DNA of 27,544 nt from Saccoglossus kowalevskii (GCF_000003605.2 NW_003126888.1:86250-113793), one strand, 5' to 3'; positions 1 to 11,060 are shown, counted from the stretch's first letter. Notes: generated from the letters alone by a model not told the origin. A program made the numbers and translations.

Positions 1-620
1 AATTATTTAATTTTCAGCTTTTCACCTGATATCTCAAGTACTAATCATCACATTTCAATGAGTCTTGCGACATAGATATTCTAGGACTATGCAGAGACCT
101 GATTAATTTTGGGATAAATAATTGTGCCTATTAATTACCTAATTTGAATAATTAGTTAATTTTTTTTGCTGTTCTGTGGCTGTTGCACTGATGTATAAAA
201 ACCACTCATTGGATTTCAACGAAACTTTTCAAGAGTACCTGTCACATTTCAATGAACCCAGGACTATACACCATATTAGTTTTTGGTAAATATTTATGCT
301 TCTTAATCACCTAATTAACATAATTAATTAATACTGTATATCTCAAGTATTGATCATCACATTTGAATAAAACTTAGTACATAAATGGTCTAGGACAATA
401 GACAGCCTGATTAATTTTGGGTCAAAATCTGTTCATATTAATTCTCTAATTAGCATATTAATTAATATTTTTTTGGTTCTAATCACATTTCAATGAAACT
501 TGGTACATTGTGCAGACCTTATTAGTTTTACACTTAAATCTGTTCGTTACCTTATTTGCATAATTAATTTTCTGCGTTTCCATCAACATCTCAAGTTCAA
601 GTAATTTTGAATTAATTTTT
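1..620 (+). repeat. Diverged AT-rich tandem element, about four units of roughly 145-165 bp
   Basis: Units share the order: CTGATATCTCAAG, a block like ATCACATTTCAATGAAAC, a block like GTCTAGGACTATACAGACC, GATTAATTTTGGG, and ATTAATTACCTAATTTGCAT followed by AATTAATT. Unit heads fall near 26, 190 and 333, and a truncated fourth lacks the first block and begins near 480. The same blocks recur near 3795-3880 and 25826-26290, so this is a dispersed, multi-locus family and not a single local duplication. There is no coding capacity. Confidence 0.6.
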
Positions 621-732
621 AATGCGTCTCCAATACTCTCAGCACACGGGAGTTCTTTCTAAGCTTTCTTTGATTTGGAAAGTGAGGTATCTTGGATAGG
701 ATTTGTTGGTATTCGTTAAAATTTGATACAAA

Positions 733-939
733 CATTATACATGTTGAGATACTTGTCCATAATGATTTATTTCATGTTTGAATCCAAAATGACCAACTGG
801 CAGCCATCTTGTTTTTTTCAAAATGTATCGCTGACATGTCTTTTTTCTCTTCAAATTATACATGTTAGGATACATGTCCATGACAATTAGTTTCACAATC
901 AGACCAAAGATGGTGACTGCCTGCAATCTTGCTTTTTGA
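733..939 (+). repeat. Two-copy direct duplication, period about 121 bp
   Basis: The segment starting CATTATACATGTTGAGATAC at 733 is repeated, diverged, at 854. Both copies run through a CAAAATGACC / CAAAGATGGTG block to a CCATCTTG / CAATCTTG block and a T run. A related GGCAGCCATTTTG block occurs near 3885-3899 after the other copy of the 1-620 element, which suggests both belong to one larger dispersed unit. Confidence 0.5.
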
Positions 940-949
940 CCATACTACA

Positions 950-2020
950 ACATCTCTGTACATGAGCGTGGACAAATAAAATTCAGTTTGAATACAAAAA
1001 ATGCATGAATAGCATATCCTGTTTAATTTCTGAATATATATTCAGATTTTAGAAGTCGTATATTACATGTAATTTCTGTTGATACTAGACCAGCCAGTTA
1101 TTCACTCTCAATTACTAACTATGCTTTTGGTTCATATTACTTTATTTTTGTCATGAATAACATTTCCCCTAATTCCAACAAGGACTATGTCATTAACAAT
1201 GACTTTTTATTATACATCACGTCATAGATATACAGATGTATTGGTTTGACAATCTAACAGGTGGCCATTTTGTTAATCAATGATGTTCCAACACAATCTC
1301 TCAATATGGACAAATATCGTACTATTCGATTTTGTTTGTGTAAACTGGCATTTTAATTCATTTTGAGGGGTCTGAATTTAGCCACTGTGTAATGTGTGTT
1401 CTGGATTTGTTATACAAACTTCAGGGCTTAAACATACTTCATAGAACATACACATAGATTGGTGAAGCACATGACGAAATAGACAACATTTCTAGTCAAC
1501 TTCAATGAACTAGCGCTAATACCAACTACACTATTTTGACACATAAACGAAGTGTAAAAATAAACTGTTTTTAGTTGTGATTCTTTGCATTTTAATATGT
1601 TGATTCACAAAACAGATGACTGTCCCGGCTCATGACAGGGACAGGCGCATTAATGTCACATGTTTTATTTGAATGCTATGACGCAATGCATGCACATATT
1701 CCATGCACACATTCTTCATGGGAGTTTTCTTGCAAAATGCAAAATATATTACCATTTTTGGAAATAATAATTGATATTACTATATTATCCCTGTTTTGAT
1801 AAGTTGATCATACACTCGCAATCACTATGATCGAATAGTGCTCGGTTGTGCGATCTCAGTTCAGTTAGATATTTGGGGCAGGATCACAGGTCTTCTAGTG
1901 GCAGATATAAGACCTTGCTTCAGCTAATCAAATTGCTAGATTCAGACCATGTTATCATTATTAACTCGCTATGGCTGCCAATGTTTTTAACCATACTAAT
2001 ATAATTGTGATTTTTGTCTT
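950..2020. other. Non-coding stretch, probably intron
   Basis: No convincing ORF or exon was seen. If the acceptor at 2021-2024 is real, this is intron sequence of the gene entering from the left. It contains only short AT-rich runs. Confidence 0.4.
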
Positions 2021-2024
2021 ACAG

Positions 2025-2066
2025 GCTCACAAGGAGGCTGAAGAGTTAATGAAGAAAGTGAAGTGA
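2025..2066 (+). CDS. Candidate terminal coding exon of an unidentified gene entering from the left
   Basis: A pyrimidine-rich acceptor (TTTTTGTCTTACAG, ending 2024) is followed by an open stretch that in phase 0 reads AHKEAEELMKKVK and then TGA at 2064-2066. The charged, helix-like composition resembles the C-terminal end of a soluble protein rather than chance AT-rich DNA. The other two phases close quickly, one at TAA with only seven codons and one at TGA with four. I cannot identify the protein from 13 residues, and upstream exons are not visible in 1-2000. AATAAA-type signals are not close; one occurs at 3269-3274, beyond the minisatellite. Confidence 0.4.
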   Translation, partial: AHKEAEELMKKVK

Positions 2067-2439
2067 GCTGGCCGATAATTGTATGCACCTACCTTCTAAA
2101 GTGTTTTCAATATACACATAGTTAAAGTCAGCTCTGTAGCCAATGATGAAACTCAGTGTTTTTTGTTTTTCTGTGTGGCTGTAGTTTCTGCTGGTAAAAT
2201 GATGCAGCACTAAGATTAAAATTTTCGCAAACAGCGATGAAACACTGCATGTGATTGGCCAGTGACATACGTATTATTATAATCGACATTATTTACAGTC
2301 GTTCATTTCTGAGATCTATTAATTGTATGGTAGTAGTATATATAAGTATAGTTCCGTTTTTGATATTTTTAGATAAGATAGGGAATGCAAAGGTTTAAAT
2401 GTAAATATGATGCTATTAACTATGACCTCACATACAGTC

Positions 2440-3111
2440 AGTAATATCCTGATAACTCGCCTTACACAGTAAATGACCACTCACCTGTCACAGTGAGTAA
2501 CTTGATAACTCGCCTCCCAGACAATAATATCCTGATAACTCGCTTCATACAGTGATTGACCACTCGCATGTCACACAGTGACTAACTTGGTAACTCACCT
2601 CCCAGACAATAATATCCTGATAACACGCCTCATACAGTTTATGACCACTCACCTTTCACAGTGAGTAACTTGATAACTCGCCTCCCAGACAATAATATCC
2701 TGATAACTCGCCTCGTACAGAGAATGACCACTCACCTGTCACACAGTGAATAACCTGGTAACTCACCTCCCAGACAATAATATCCTGATAACTCGCTTCA
2801 CACAGTGATTGACCACTCACATGTCACACAGTGACTAACTTGGTAACTCACCTCCCAGACAATAATATAATGATAACGCGCCTCATACAGTTTATGACCA
2901 CTCACCTTTCACAGTGAGTAACTTGATAACTCGCCTCCCAGACAATAATATCCTGATAACTCGCCTCGTACAGAGAATGACCACTCACCTGTCACACAGT
3001 GAATAACCTGGTAACTCACCTCCCAGACAATAATATCCTGATAACTCGCCTCATACAGAGAATGACCACTCACCTGTCACAGTGAGTAACTTGATAACTC
3101 ACTTCCCAGTC
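2440..3111 (+). repeat. 83/85-bp minisatellite with 253-bp higher-order repeat
   Basis: Eight units start at 2440, 2523, 2608, 2691, 2776, 2861, 2944 and 3029, with lengths 83, 85, 83, 85, 85, 83, 85 and 83. The length change comes from CACAGTGA against CACACAGTGA. Each unit contains three diverged sub-repeats that start with CAG and end in ACTC(G/A)CCT. Units 2-4 (2523-2775) and 5-7 (2776-3028) form two copies of a 253-bp block with about five differences, and the last units of each block are identical. Degenerate tails continue to about 3215. Confidence 0.9.
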
Positions 3112-3529
3112 AATAATTGCCTGCACGTAGTCAATAACATAACTCATCTCACAGTCAATGAACACTTGCTTCGTGCAGTTTAAAACCTGAAAACTCACAC
3201 AGTCAATAAACGCCATATTGTCAGCTTAGTGTTTACCTCTTGTGCTAAAATGGTAATGTATAATTTTAAATAAATTTGTACAACTACAAGAATATCACTG
3301 CATAAATAATGCTGCTTTGACGTCATTTCAATATTAGACATGAAGATAAATAAATTATTATTGATGCATTTGTTGAATAAATATTAATGCCAGTTTGTTT
3401 GTCTGTTTTATTACATAACACTATTCACATTATTGATTTCAATCTCATGAGTAGGAATTACTCAATGAATCCACAAGAGTTGTATTTTTGACTCCTGTAT
3501 GTGAAGCACACAATGAGTAATTGCAGTTA

Positions 3530-3530
<1 letters not shown>

Positions 3531-3581
<51 letters not shown>

Positions 3582-3619
3582 TTCTGTGTCTGTCTGTCTG
3601 TCTGTGTTGTCTGTGTGTG

Positions 3620-3670
<51 letters not shown>

Positions 3671-3770
3671 GTCTGTCTATCTGTGTCTGTCTGTCTGTCT
3701 ATCTGTGTCTGTCTGTCTGTCTATCTGTGTCTGTCTGTTGTCTGTCTGTCTGTCTGTATGTGTGTGTATG
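3531..3770 (+). repeat. (TCTG)n microsatellite
   Basis: About 240 bases of TCTG are broken by TGTG, CTAT and TTTC variants, grading into TATG/TGTG at the right end. Two overlapping ORFs that read as repeats of Cys-Leu-Ser-Val come from this array and are not genes. The array is followed directly by a copy of the AT-rich element seen at 1-620. Confidence 0.95.
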
Positions 3771-3784
3771 CTCAAATTTTATTA

Positions 3785-3900
3785 GGTTTTGGTTTAAATT
3801 CATTCATATTAATTACCTAATTAGCTAATTTTTAGCTGTTCCACTGATATCTAAAGCACCACTTAATTGATTTTAATGAAAGCCATGGCAGCCATTTTGA
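3785..3900 (+). repeat. Single-unit copy of the AT-rich dispersed element
   Basis: The order CATATTAATTACCTAATTAG, TTTTTAGCTGTT, CCACTGATATCTAAAGCACC and TGATTTTAATGAAA matches one unit junction of the 1-620 array. It is followed by a GGCAGCCATTTTG block like that at 799-812. It lies immediately right of the TCTG array. Confidence 0.6.
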
Positions 3901-4600
3901 TTAGGTCCAAATTGGTACATAGACTATTGCATTCTAGCACATTATTGAAAATTTATGTATTCCTGTGGTTGTGGGAAATGGATCAATTTGTTATGTGACT
4001 TATAATCCTTGGCGGGAATTGTAATATGACATTGCCCACTTGGTCAACCCAAATTTTTCTGTTGACACACTCAAGTGGTCACTGTTAAATGCTTTGATGC
4101 AGAATTTTCAACTAGTGTAGTGACAAGTACTTTGGAACAAAATTATTGATGTATCATGCAATTCCCATCTTGTAACAGTGCAGTAAACAAACCTGAAACA
4201 AGTTGGTCCCTTTGAACACATGTCAGTATGTGTAGCATGATGTACCGTGTGGGTAAAGTTTGAATTCAATCAGTCAGGACTATAGAACAGCCTGCCATGT
4301 AGGCATGGGTAGACCCGAACAGCATCAGACCTCGCTAACACCCGACAGAATATTGTCTGTCTCGTTGGAAAGATAAATATTGCGAATTCGCAAAGTTCAC
4401 GCCTTCTTACAATGAATTTTAATGAATATTCATTTTGGTAGTCATGGTAACATCGTTAATCAAAGCAGTGTTTGCATTGTCGGCAAAAATCACAGGCTGT
4501 TTTCAATAAGATGATAAACATTTGGCGTCAAAACATTTAAGTCAACAAACAAATAAACCCTGCCGTGAATGGTTACTCTTTGATGGCTGTCACTATCTGA
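3900..4600. other. Intergenic stretch with no recognised feature
   Basis: No gene, RNA or clear repeat was seen here. Confidence 0.4.
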
Positions 4601-4616
4601 TGTTCCTGCAATTTGA

Positions 4617-5740
4617 TTGGTACCGACAAAAAAAATCGTCCAGGGAAGTGTAAAACTTCATCTTTCTGTCAGGCGTGTGTTGGGTTCGGAGCACCGTGGA
4701 GGGTGCAACTCGCGCTACCTCATCAGGCTAGGCTTCAGAACAGCATTGTGTAAAATGGCTTCCCACTTGTCACCAATAGCTCTTTCTGATCACCAATTAA
4801 CTGAGATATTAATTGCTTTTGCACATGAACTCAAAGATCTTAATGCACTCAGTTATCCTGTGCCCTCTTCTGTTGTTGCCCAGCTTTCCCTTATGCTGAC
4901 ACTATTAAGGCCACTTTGATCAGTTTGTTGACTCGAGCATCAACTCTGATTATGGTTTTGGTAGCTGTCCTCACATTATCCAAGCTTGATGCATTCCTCT
5001 CCTCTGTTGAATTGTCATGGTATGAACACCTACTTGGTAACCAGGATGTTTAATGCCACAAGAATCATTCATATGTGCTCAATTAGTTCATGAAGTGAGA
5101 TACGTTCCGTACCCTCATGCCAACATTGCTCTTGCAAAGTCCGACTCTTTATCAATTCAAGCTTTACCATTATCATCATTGCAATGTACCACGTGAACAT
5201 CCTTTTTAATGCTTTCACTAAAACAGCTGCATCCAAGTCCCAACCTACCAATGACTATAAACCTAGAATCTGGTCCAGTAAGTCAAACACTAGCAAATGA
5301 AATAAGAATTCCCACTCCTACAATTATACATGCGTAAATGCTATAAGCTATGGTGTGTCAGTATTTGTTTGGGACAGAACCAACCAATCGTACTGGTTTC
5401 AGTACAACCGGGACTAGGTTATTTCAGAGAAGCACAGGGCCCAGACGTATTGGCATAACAAACTACATTCATAGTTGGTGTGGTATCTTTACTACTGACA
5501 TGGTCTCGAGGCCAATTCAATTCAGAATTGGCAGAGATTGCAAGCCAACTCAATTTAAAGTTCATACAGTGTCTGGCCAGTATGGGTTCTTGTTCAATGC
5601 TACTTCACCAATTGGCTTGTGCCTGTGTGTGGATCACTGGAGGAGGAGAATCTAGAACAAACTTTCTGGTAGAGTGAGGGTACACGATACCATTCTTTTT
5701 CACTCCCACACCCATAAACAGATCCTCTATTTGGACCATT
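4617..5740 (+). other. Uncharacterised, possibly retroelement-derived stretch
   Basis: Several short open frames of 60-100 codons follow one another in different frames, at 4617-4919 and 5350-5655 among others. They have more normal-looking codon composition than the surrounding AT-rich DNA. I recognise no domain in them. Because they lie directly upstream of a reverse transcriptase trace in the same orientation, they may be decayed upstream parts of the same retrotransposon. This is inference from position only. Confidence 0.2.
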
Positions 5741-6090
5741 TGCAAGAGTTTCAGAGAAGACTCGTGTATTATTGACAAGCTTGAAGCCTTACTAGAAAAG
5801 GAAGTGATCCAGATATACACAGGGTCAGGACCTGTATTTTATGCTCCTGGTTCCTGGTACTGCGGCAAAAGATCCTTTAGCAACTGGCAGAGCTGTAAGA
5901 CCAAGACCCTGGGCCAAGAGTTGCTTTTCTTATCCCATTAATAGCAATTGTTCGCCATTGTCTGCTTCAAAGTTGCAATATTCTTTGTTTGGTTTAAATA
6001 ACATTCATCAATTGTTGTTAAGGTTTGGGTTAAAAGAGATGGTATATCAATTTAAGATCTTCCCTTTCAGCCTCTGAATGGTACAATTGG
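5740..6090 (+). pseudogene. Degenerate reverse transcriptase fragment, DIRS-like
   Basis: Three motifs typical of reverse transcriptases appear in order but in three frames. DKLEALLEKEVIQ (from 5774) resembles the lead-in helix before the first RT motifs. FLV followed by basic residues (from 5851) resembles the FLVPKK motif. YQFKIFPFSL (6045-6074) resembles the YQFKVLPFGL motif. Stops and frame changes between them show it is dead. The YQFKxxPFGL style is shared by DIRS-type and Gypsy-type elements; the spacing and lead-in suit DIRS better, but no tyrosine recombinase was found. No long terminal repeats were seen. Confidence 0.4.
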
Positions 6091-6099
6091 TGGTCGTCT

Positions 6100-7085
6100 A
6101 ACTCTATGCCTGGCGCATCATTAGCAGAGAATAATATATCTTGGGATTACACAACACCATTACCGACTAAGACAACACTAAATGGCAGATCCTGACCAGA
6201 ATCTAAACTACTATACAAGCCCTGGGTGGGACCACTCATCGAGCTGACAGTCACACCACTGATTGGTTATCGTTAGCTCTTCAGGTTAAGTGTGTCATGT
6301 TAACAACACCAAGGCATCATTCCTCGCTGATTATTCAGGAAAGACAGTGTTCTTCGCTTTGCTAGCATGAGAAGATGTAGCAAATTACAAGTACACAGCT
6401 TTGAATGTTCATTTACAATGCAGTGAACAAATATAACACTTTTGCGTGCTGCACCATGAATGGTTCGTAGAAACTATCTGCATTACATGTTCCCTACGGC
6501 TCAATCCGTATATGGTGAAAGTGCATGGCTTTAGGGTATTGCTCATATGTTTTTTAAACACACAATACATGTATCTCCTCAAAAACCTTGCCATCAGCAG
6601 CACTGGTTGTCTTCTGTTGTTGTGGGACCGCGAATTACAACCATGTTTTGTTTAACATGTCATTCCTTAACCCTTAGCTCTGACTAACCATAAGGATGGC
6701 TAACCTCAAGTCATTCACGACAACGTAAATTAGGTATTTTCATTTCAGAAAAAATAATGCCTTGGTTATGTTGGATAAAACTGCATAAAACACTATATGA
6801 AGCCAGATTTGTTGGCAAGTTCAATTGAGTGTGCAGCTAAAGAAACTTTCTTACAGCAAAGATGGACTTCAAAAATACTTTGAAGGTATATTTTCTCACA
6901 CTCTATACTACCATACCACATGACAAGTTAAAATTACATTTGAATAATATTTTCCATAAAATATTACATTGTATAATGGTAAAAAATCCCATTTTTTTTA
7001 CTGATAACATTTAAGCAAAAACGTTCCACGCGGAAGATAACATTGTCAATATGCTTGAATATTTGACTGACAACATATTTCTTTG
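6100..7085. other. Non-coding stretch
   Basis: Only short chance ORFs on both strands. The first part (to about 6400) may still be decayed retroelement sequence continuing from 5740-6090, but I see no identifiable RNase H or recombinase motif. Confidence 0.3.
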
Positions 7086-7091
7086 GTAACC

Positions 7092-7277
7092 ATGTCTTTT
7101 AACAAAGCATCGGCATTCCAATGGGAACTCTTTGCTGGCCGAGTTCAAAATCATTCAATATCATCTTCAGATGATGTACTTTTCATCTACAATCCATCTG
7201 AACTTGAAATCAAAGGAACACGAGAATCAAGTTCTTCTGCCTCATATCTTGATCATTGCCGATATTATTCAGGTTAA
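7092..7277 (+). CDS. Candidate small ORF, 61 codons, unidentified
   Basis: ATG 7092 has A at -3 (AACCATG), and the frame runs to TAA at 7275-7277. The predicted peptide is hydrophilic and of mixed composition, with a Ser-rich C-terminal half, unlike the low-complexity ORFs around it. There is no signal peptide, membrane segment or known motif. It may be chance, or an exon with a weak donor at CAG|GTTAAA (7272/7273). Confidence 0.2.
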   Translation: MSFNKASAFQWELFAGRVQNHSISSSDDVLFIYNPSELEIKGTRESSSSASYLDHCRYYSG

Positions 7278-7279
7278 AG

Positions 7280-8260
7280 TGGATAAGACATTACGAAAAT
7301 AGTATCTTGGTCTGCAGTGGTTCACTGCATGCTCATTCGCTTCATTGTAACTATAACAACATACTATGTGATTATTATTGGACATCCTTCCAGTCTTGAC
7401 TACATCTTATCGCCCAAGCAGACGGACCTACCTCCACAAACTTAAGAGCGACAGCTCCTTGTATGGCTATACAATACTACAGATCGACTAGGAATAATTG
7501 TACTATGGTACACTCAAATCTTTGGCCCAGATGTATGAACTTACCAATTCATTTTCTTTCCATGAAATATTAACTTAATTTTCTATAAATGTAAAATCAG
7601 TGTCACTTTACAAATGACTGCAATAAAATAACGGTAATGTTATAAGTAAGTATTATGGTCCGTTATAAACAAATCAAGTTGTGGATCTGCCGGTGGTCCA
7701 CAGTGTGTTTTTGTTTTATAATAACAACGCCCATTGTCCAATTATTATAATGGTCTAGCTACAATGCTATAAAGACCACTCATCACATACTACATTATGC
7801 TGAATGATGTGCCTATTAGACGAGGACGTGGTCTCGGGTGTTTTCGTTTCCTAGTTAATAATACAATAAATAAGGGCAACATCACATGACTCTCACTACC
7901 TTCTAGTATAATACCTGGGAATCAAAGGAGCATCCAGAGTTGCCAAAACAACGATGGATGTCAAGCTGAGCAGCCATGTTTCATCATCCCTACTGAACAA
8001 CCTTGGCGAATCATATTATAAGTAATGTTTTTTTTTTCATAATTTAGGACACATCTCCATTTCCATGCTACGTGTTTCTGATTTACATCTTTTTTATTTT
8101 CAATGATTTTGTTAACAAATGACAAAAAATTAAAATAATCCGATAACACCCCAGATGTCAGTAACTCACCGGAAGAGTCTTTGTTGAAATGTTGAGGTTG
8201 CTATAGCAACTCAATGCTGACAAAATACGACTATGAATGAAACGTGCACCTGTTGTTATT
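7280..8260. other. Non-coding stretch
   Basis: No gene-like signal was seen on either strand apart from short chance ORFs. Confidence 0.4.
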
Positions 8261-8265
8261 TTCAG

Positions 8266-8325
8266 TCAGAGGAAGTAGATGGAACCTGTTCCATTGCCAT
8301 GGATACTGTGGGATGCTGCGAGTAA
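8266..8325 (+). CDS. Candidate small terminal exon
   Basis: A good acceptor (CCTGTTGTTATTTTCAG, ending 8265) precedes an open stretch of 19 codons in phase 0 that ends at TAA 8323-8325 and contains three Cys and several acidic residues. A second phase is also open, to a TGA beyond 8325, so the frame is not proven. No polyadenylation signal is close, and no partner exon was identified. Confidence 0.22.
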   Translation, partial: SEEVDGTCSIAMDTVGCCE

Positions 8326-8329
8326 TGTG

Positions 8330-9305
8330 TTGAAAATACATCACTGAGTGTCGGATGTAGAAATCCCAGCGGATTAACGCATCCAGAATGCAGAACACAT
8401 CCTTTTATTTTTTGTTAAATACATGTTTAATGTCTCATTTTTTCCAAAATGTATTTTATGACATTTTAACCATATGCCAGGCGAGTCTCTGCTCTCGTTA
8501 CATTTTCCGTATTGCCATTTGATATAAACGCAATTTCAACATTTTGACGCAAAAGATAGAGTTGGGTGGGTATTCGCATTTATCAGGCAGTGTGCCCGTG
8601 AACATGATAATATGCGTGACGACATTGTACTATATATCTGCGGCTTTCACCTTCATATATACGCCTTGATGCGGTTCGTCAATATCTCATTATCTATTCA
8701 TAAATGTATGTAAACGTCATGAACTACGTGTGATGTCACACACGTTGAAATTCTGCAGCTCCGGTGTAACTGTTAACAAACATTAAAGAAAATATTAAAA
8801 TGGTATACATATAATTTCAAATTTGTTTGAAATGTGTTGGATAGATGGATCGTATCGTCAGTTAATACCACGTGGAACACTTCTTTCTGGTAAAAGAAAT
8901 ACTTGTTTCCCAGTCACAAACGAAAAGTTATATAATGAGATTGTGAAAAGTGCTGTTTGAACTTTAAAAATTGTAACCCATCTTCAGCCAACATTGTAAT
9001 CACTTGACTTGAAGAAGAAAGTGTCTTTGAAACATTACCGGTAATTTAATTACTATAACCCCCGCCATTCCCTCTTTGTACACCTCCGCCGATTATTGTG
9101 GTCACCACGAAAAATGATAAAGTCAGTCGGTTTGGTAACAAATCTGAAATATTGGAAAACCGATTGTACAGTTTTCAGTTTTGTTAATGTTTACACAGGT
9201 TGATGATAGATACAGATCATACAAAGTAACGTGGGAATGGAATTTCCCCTTAAATTTTGCTGAAGAAAGGAGTGTTTGTGTATGTAATAAACTTATTGCA
9301 CTATT
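8330..9305. other. Non-coding stretch
   Basis: Nothing recognisable was seen here. Confidence 0.35.
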
Positions 9306-9313
9306 CAAACGGA

Positions 9314-9599
9314 CAGTGCTCGTCGTGCCACGCATGCGACATTTGTGTTGATAAACATTGATTTTCCCACAATCCAATGTGCTCTTCTAATGGAAATCAC
9401 GAGTACGAATTTTGACCTGGGCGCGACGTACACTAATTATCGTTAGTGACTCCTTCGATACCTTCCAAACACTAAAGAAATTAACTAGATAAAGCTTGCT
9501 AACGTCTCAGTTTGTATTGATCTACGCAACAGCCAAAGTCGCCATCTTTGTTCATATGTAAGCCATATCTGGTGCATGCGTAGCGCGACGACCACCGCC
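9314..9599 (+). repeat. GC-rich inverted repeat pair, MITE-like
   Basis: The left arm, 9314-9338 (with GCTCGTCGTGCCACGCATGC), is an imperfect reverse complement of the right arm, 9572-9599 (GTGCATGCGTAGCGCGACGA and following CCACCGCC). About 24 of 28 positions pair. The arms enclose about 230 bases of AT-rich DNA. The right arm shares 15 exact bases in reverse complement with the arm at 13364-13378. Confidence 0.4.
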
Positions 9600-9609
9600 C
9601 TTTGAACAA

Positions 9610-10790
9610 TGTAGAAACATACTGTGTCGCAATAAAAAAAAATATCTTATCTATGTTTGCTTAGTAGGAATTCACGTCAGTTGCTCTCAGACTAGTCTTT
9701 AGTCATGAGTGTGATAAATAGTTCAGTATGAATTGAGTCTTTAATTTCGTTTGGCCCCATGGCTGGAGGAACTGGTGTGATAAAATAAGTTACAAGTGTT
9801 AGAGTAAATAACGGCGGATGTGTGGAACCGTAAACTGAGTGACGCCGCCCATCCCATATGATCCCGCCCACCCTAATGACTCTGTCACCCAGGGGTACAC
9901 GCTTGTATTTTTAGTGGGGTGTTCCGCAAGCACTTGAAAACTTTTAAAACAAGATGGACGTTCACATTGTACTGTCACCTTCTCCGAGTCATTTCTCCAC
10001 CCCGTTTCGTTTTTCGGGATGTGTCACTCACTTTACATACATGCATTTCATCACTGGGACGCCAATCCACGTGTTCCTGACCATGCCATCTTATATTTAA
10101 ATTAAACATTTATAATCTGACTAGTATCGATACGCGCTGTGCTTTTTGCAAACACAGTCCCGCCTATATTTAACCTCGCTTCTCGCACCACACCTGATTC
10201 CTGGTGTATCTTGGACCATAATTCTTGTTTAATTATTTGATGAAGGTCATGGAGTATTTGGAAGCTGTGAAGTGAATTTGGAGCTGGGGGCACTCCATCG
10301 TCTTCGCAGACAAATTTCGCGTTATAATAATAAATTGCCTATCGATTATCCCTCCCTTCAATGCAAGCTGTTATCATTAAAGTTTAAAACCAGATAAACA
10401 TGGCAAAAATCACGTTTAATATGGAAAATTCGTACGACAATAAACCCCCTCCAAGTGCCAAGATGTATGTCCTTCTAATATATGCACAAGACATATAATT
10501 TATTAAAAGATATCTTCAGGGAGGTTTTACGTTATATTGGCACTGAACACTGTACAGAATCCGTACTCGCCACAATGAACAGTAATGTCGCTTTTAAAAA
10601 TCATTTTTAATGAGAGAGTCTATATCCTAGGCTTAACGTTGTAAAATCAACAATATCATAGCTTAGGGACCAATAAATCGAGTTGGAATCACATAATCGC
10701 CTTCAAAAACTCCCCAGCTGTCAACGTGTTAGTGTCAAACTTAATTTTTTAGTATAATGATGTCATTCTCGTCGTCGTTATGCTATGCCT
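9610..10790. other. Non-coding stretch
   Basis: No convincing exon was seen. The block at 9838-9895 has several CCGCCCA / CCCGCCCACC runs, which are GC-rich against the background. Confidence 0.35.
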
Positions 10791-10794
10791 CACT

Positions 10795-10838
10795 TAGAAT
10801 AGAATAGAATAGAATAGAATAGAATAGAATAGAATAGA
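10795..10838 (+). repeat. (AGAAT)n microsatellite next to an antisense polyadenylation-like signal
   Basis: About eight to nine AGAAT units are followed by ATGCTTTATTACATCC. On the minus strand this reads as an AATAAA-type signal immediately before a simple-repeat tail, the layout of many non-LTR retrotransposon 3' ends. A GC-richer block at 10860-11060 would be the element body, but it has no recognised coding motif. Confidence 0.7.
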
Positions 10839-10859
10839 TGCTTTATTACATCCTTAATC

Positions 10860-11060
10860 AGAGGCGGCGGCACTAAATTTGGCATGGGCGAGATCTACTC
10901 ACCATCCCTTTGGTGCGACCGTGACCTTACTAGGTGTCCAGGGCATTCTCCCCCTTCTAGACCCTCTGAAACACTATTACATGCATTTTGAGGGGCAAGA
11001 CGGGCATTCCTCTTCAACAAAATACACAAAGGGTTTCAGCTTGATTTGGGGGGGGGGGTT
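10860..11060 (-). mobile_element. Possible truncated retroposon body (LINE or SINE tail)
   Basis: This GC-richer segment sits directly behind the antisense AATAAA and AGAAT tail and ends at a run of ten G (11048-11057). No RNA polymerase III boxes and no reverse transcriptase motif were seen, so the class is not determined. Confidence 0.2.

Noticed and set aside
3521-3828. Overlapping ORFs of 80-99 codons rich in Cys-Leu-Ser-Val
   Set aside because: They are the translation of the TCTG microsatellite in two frames.
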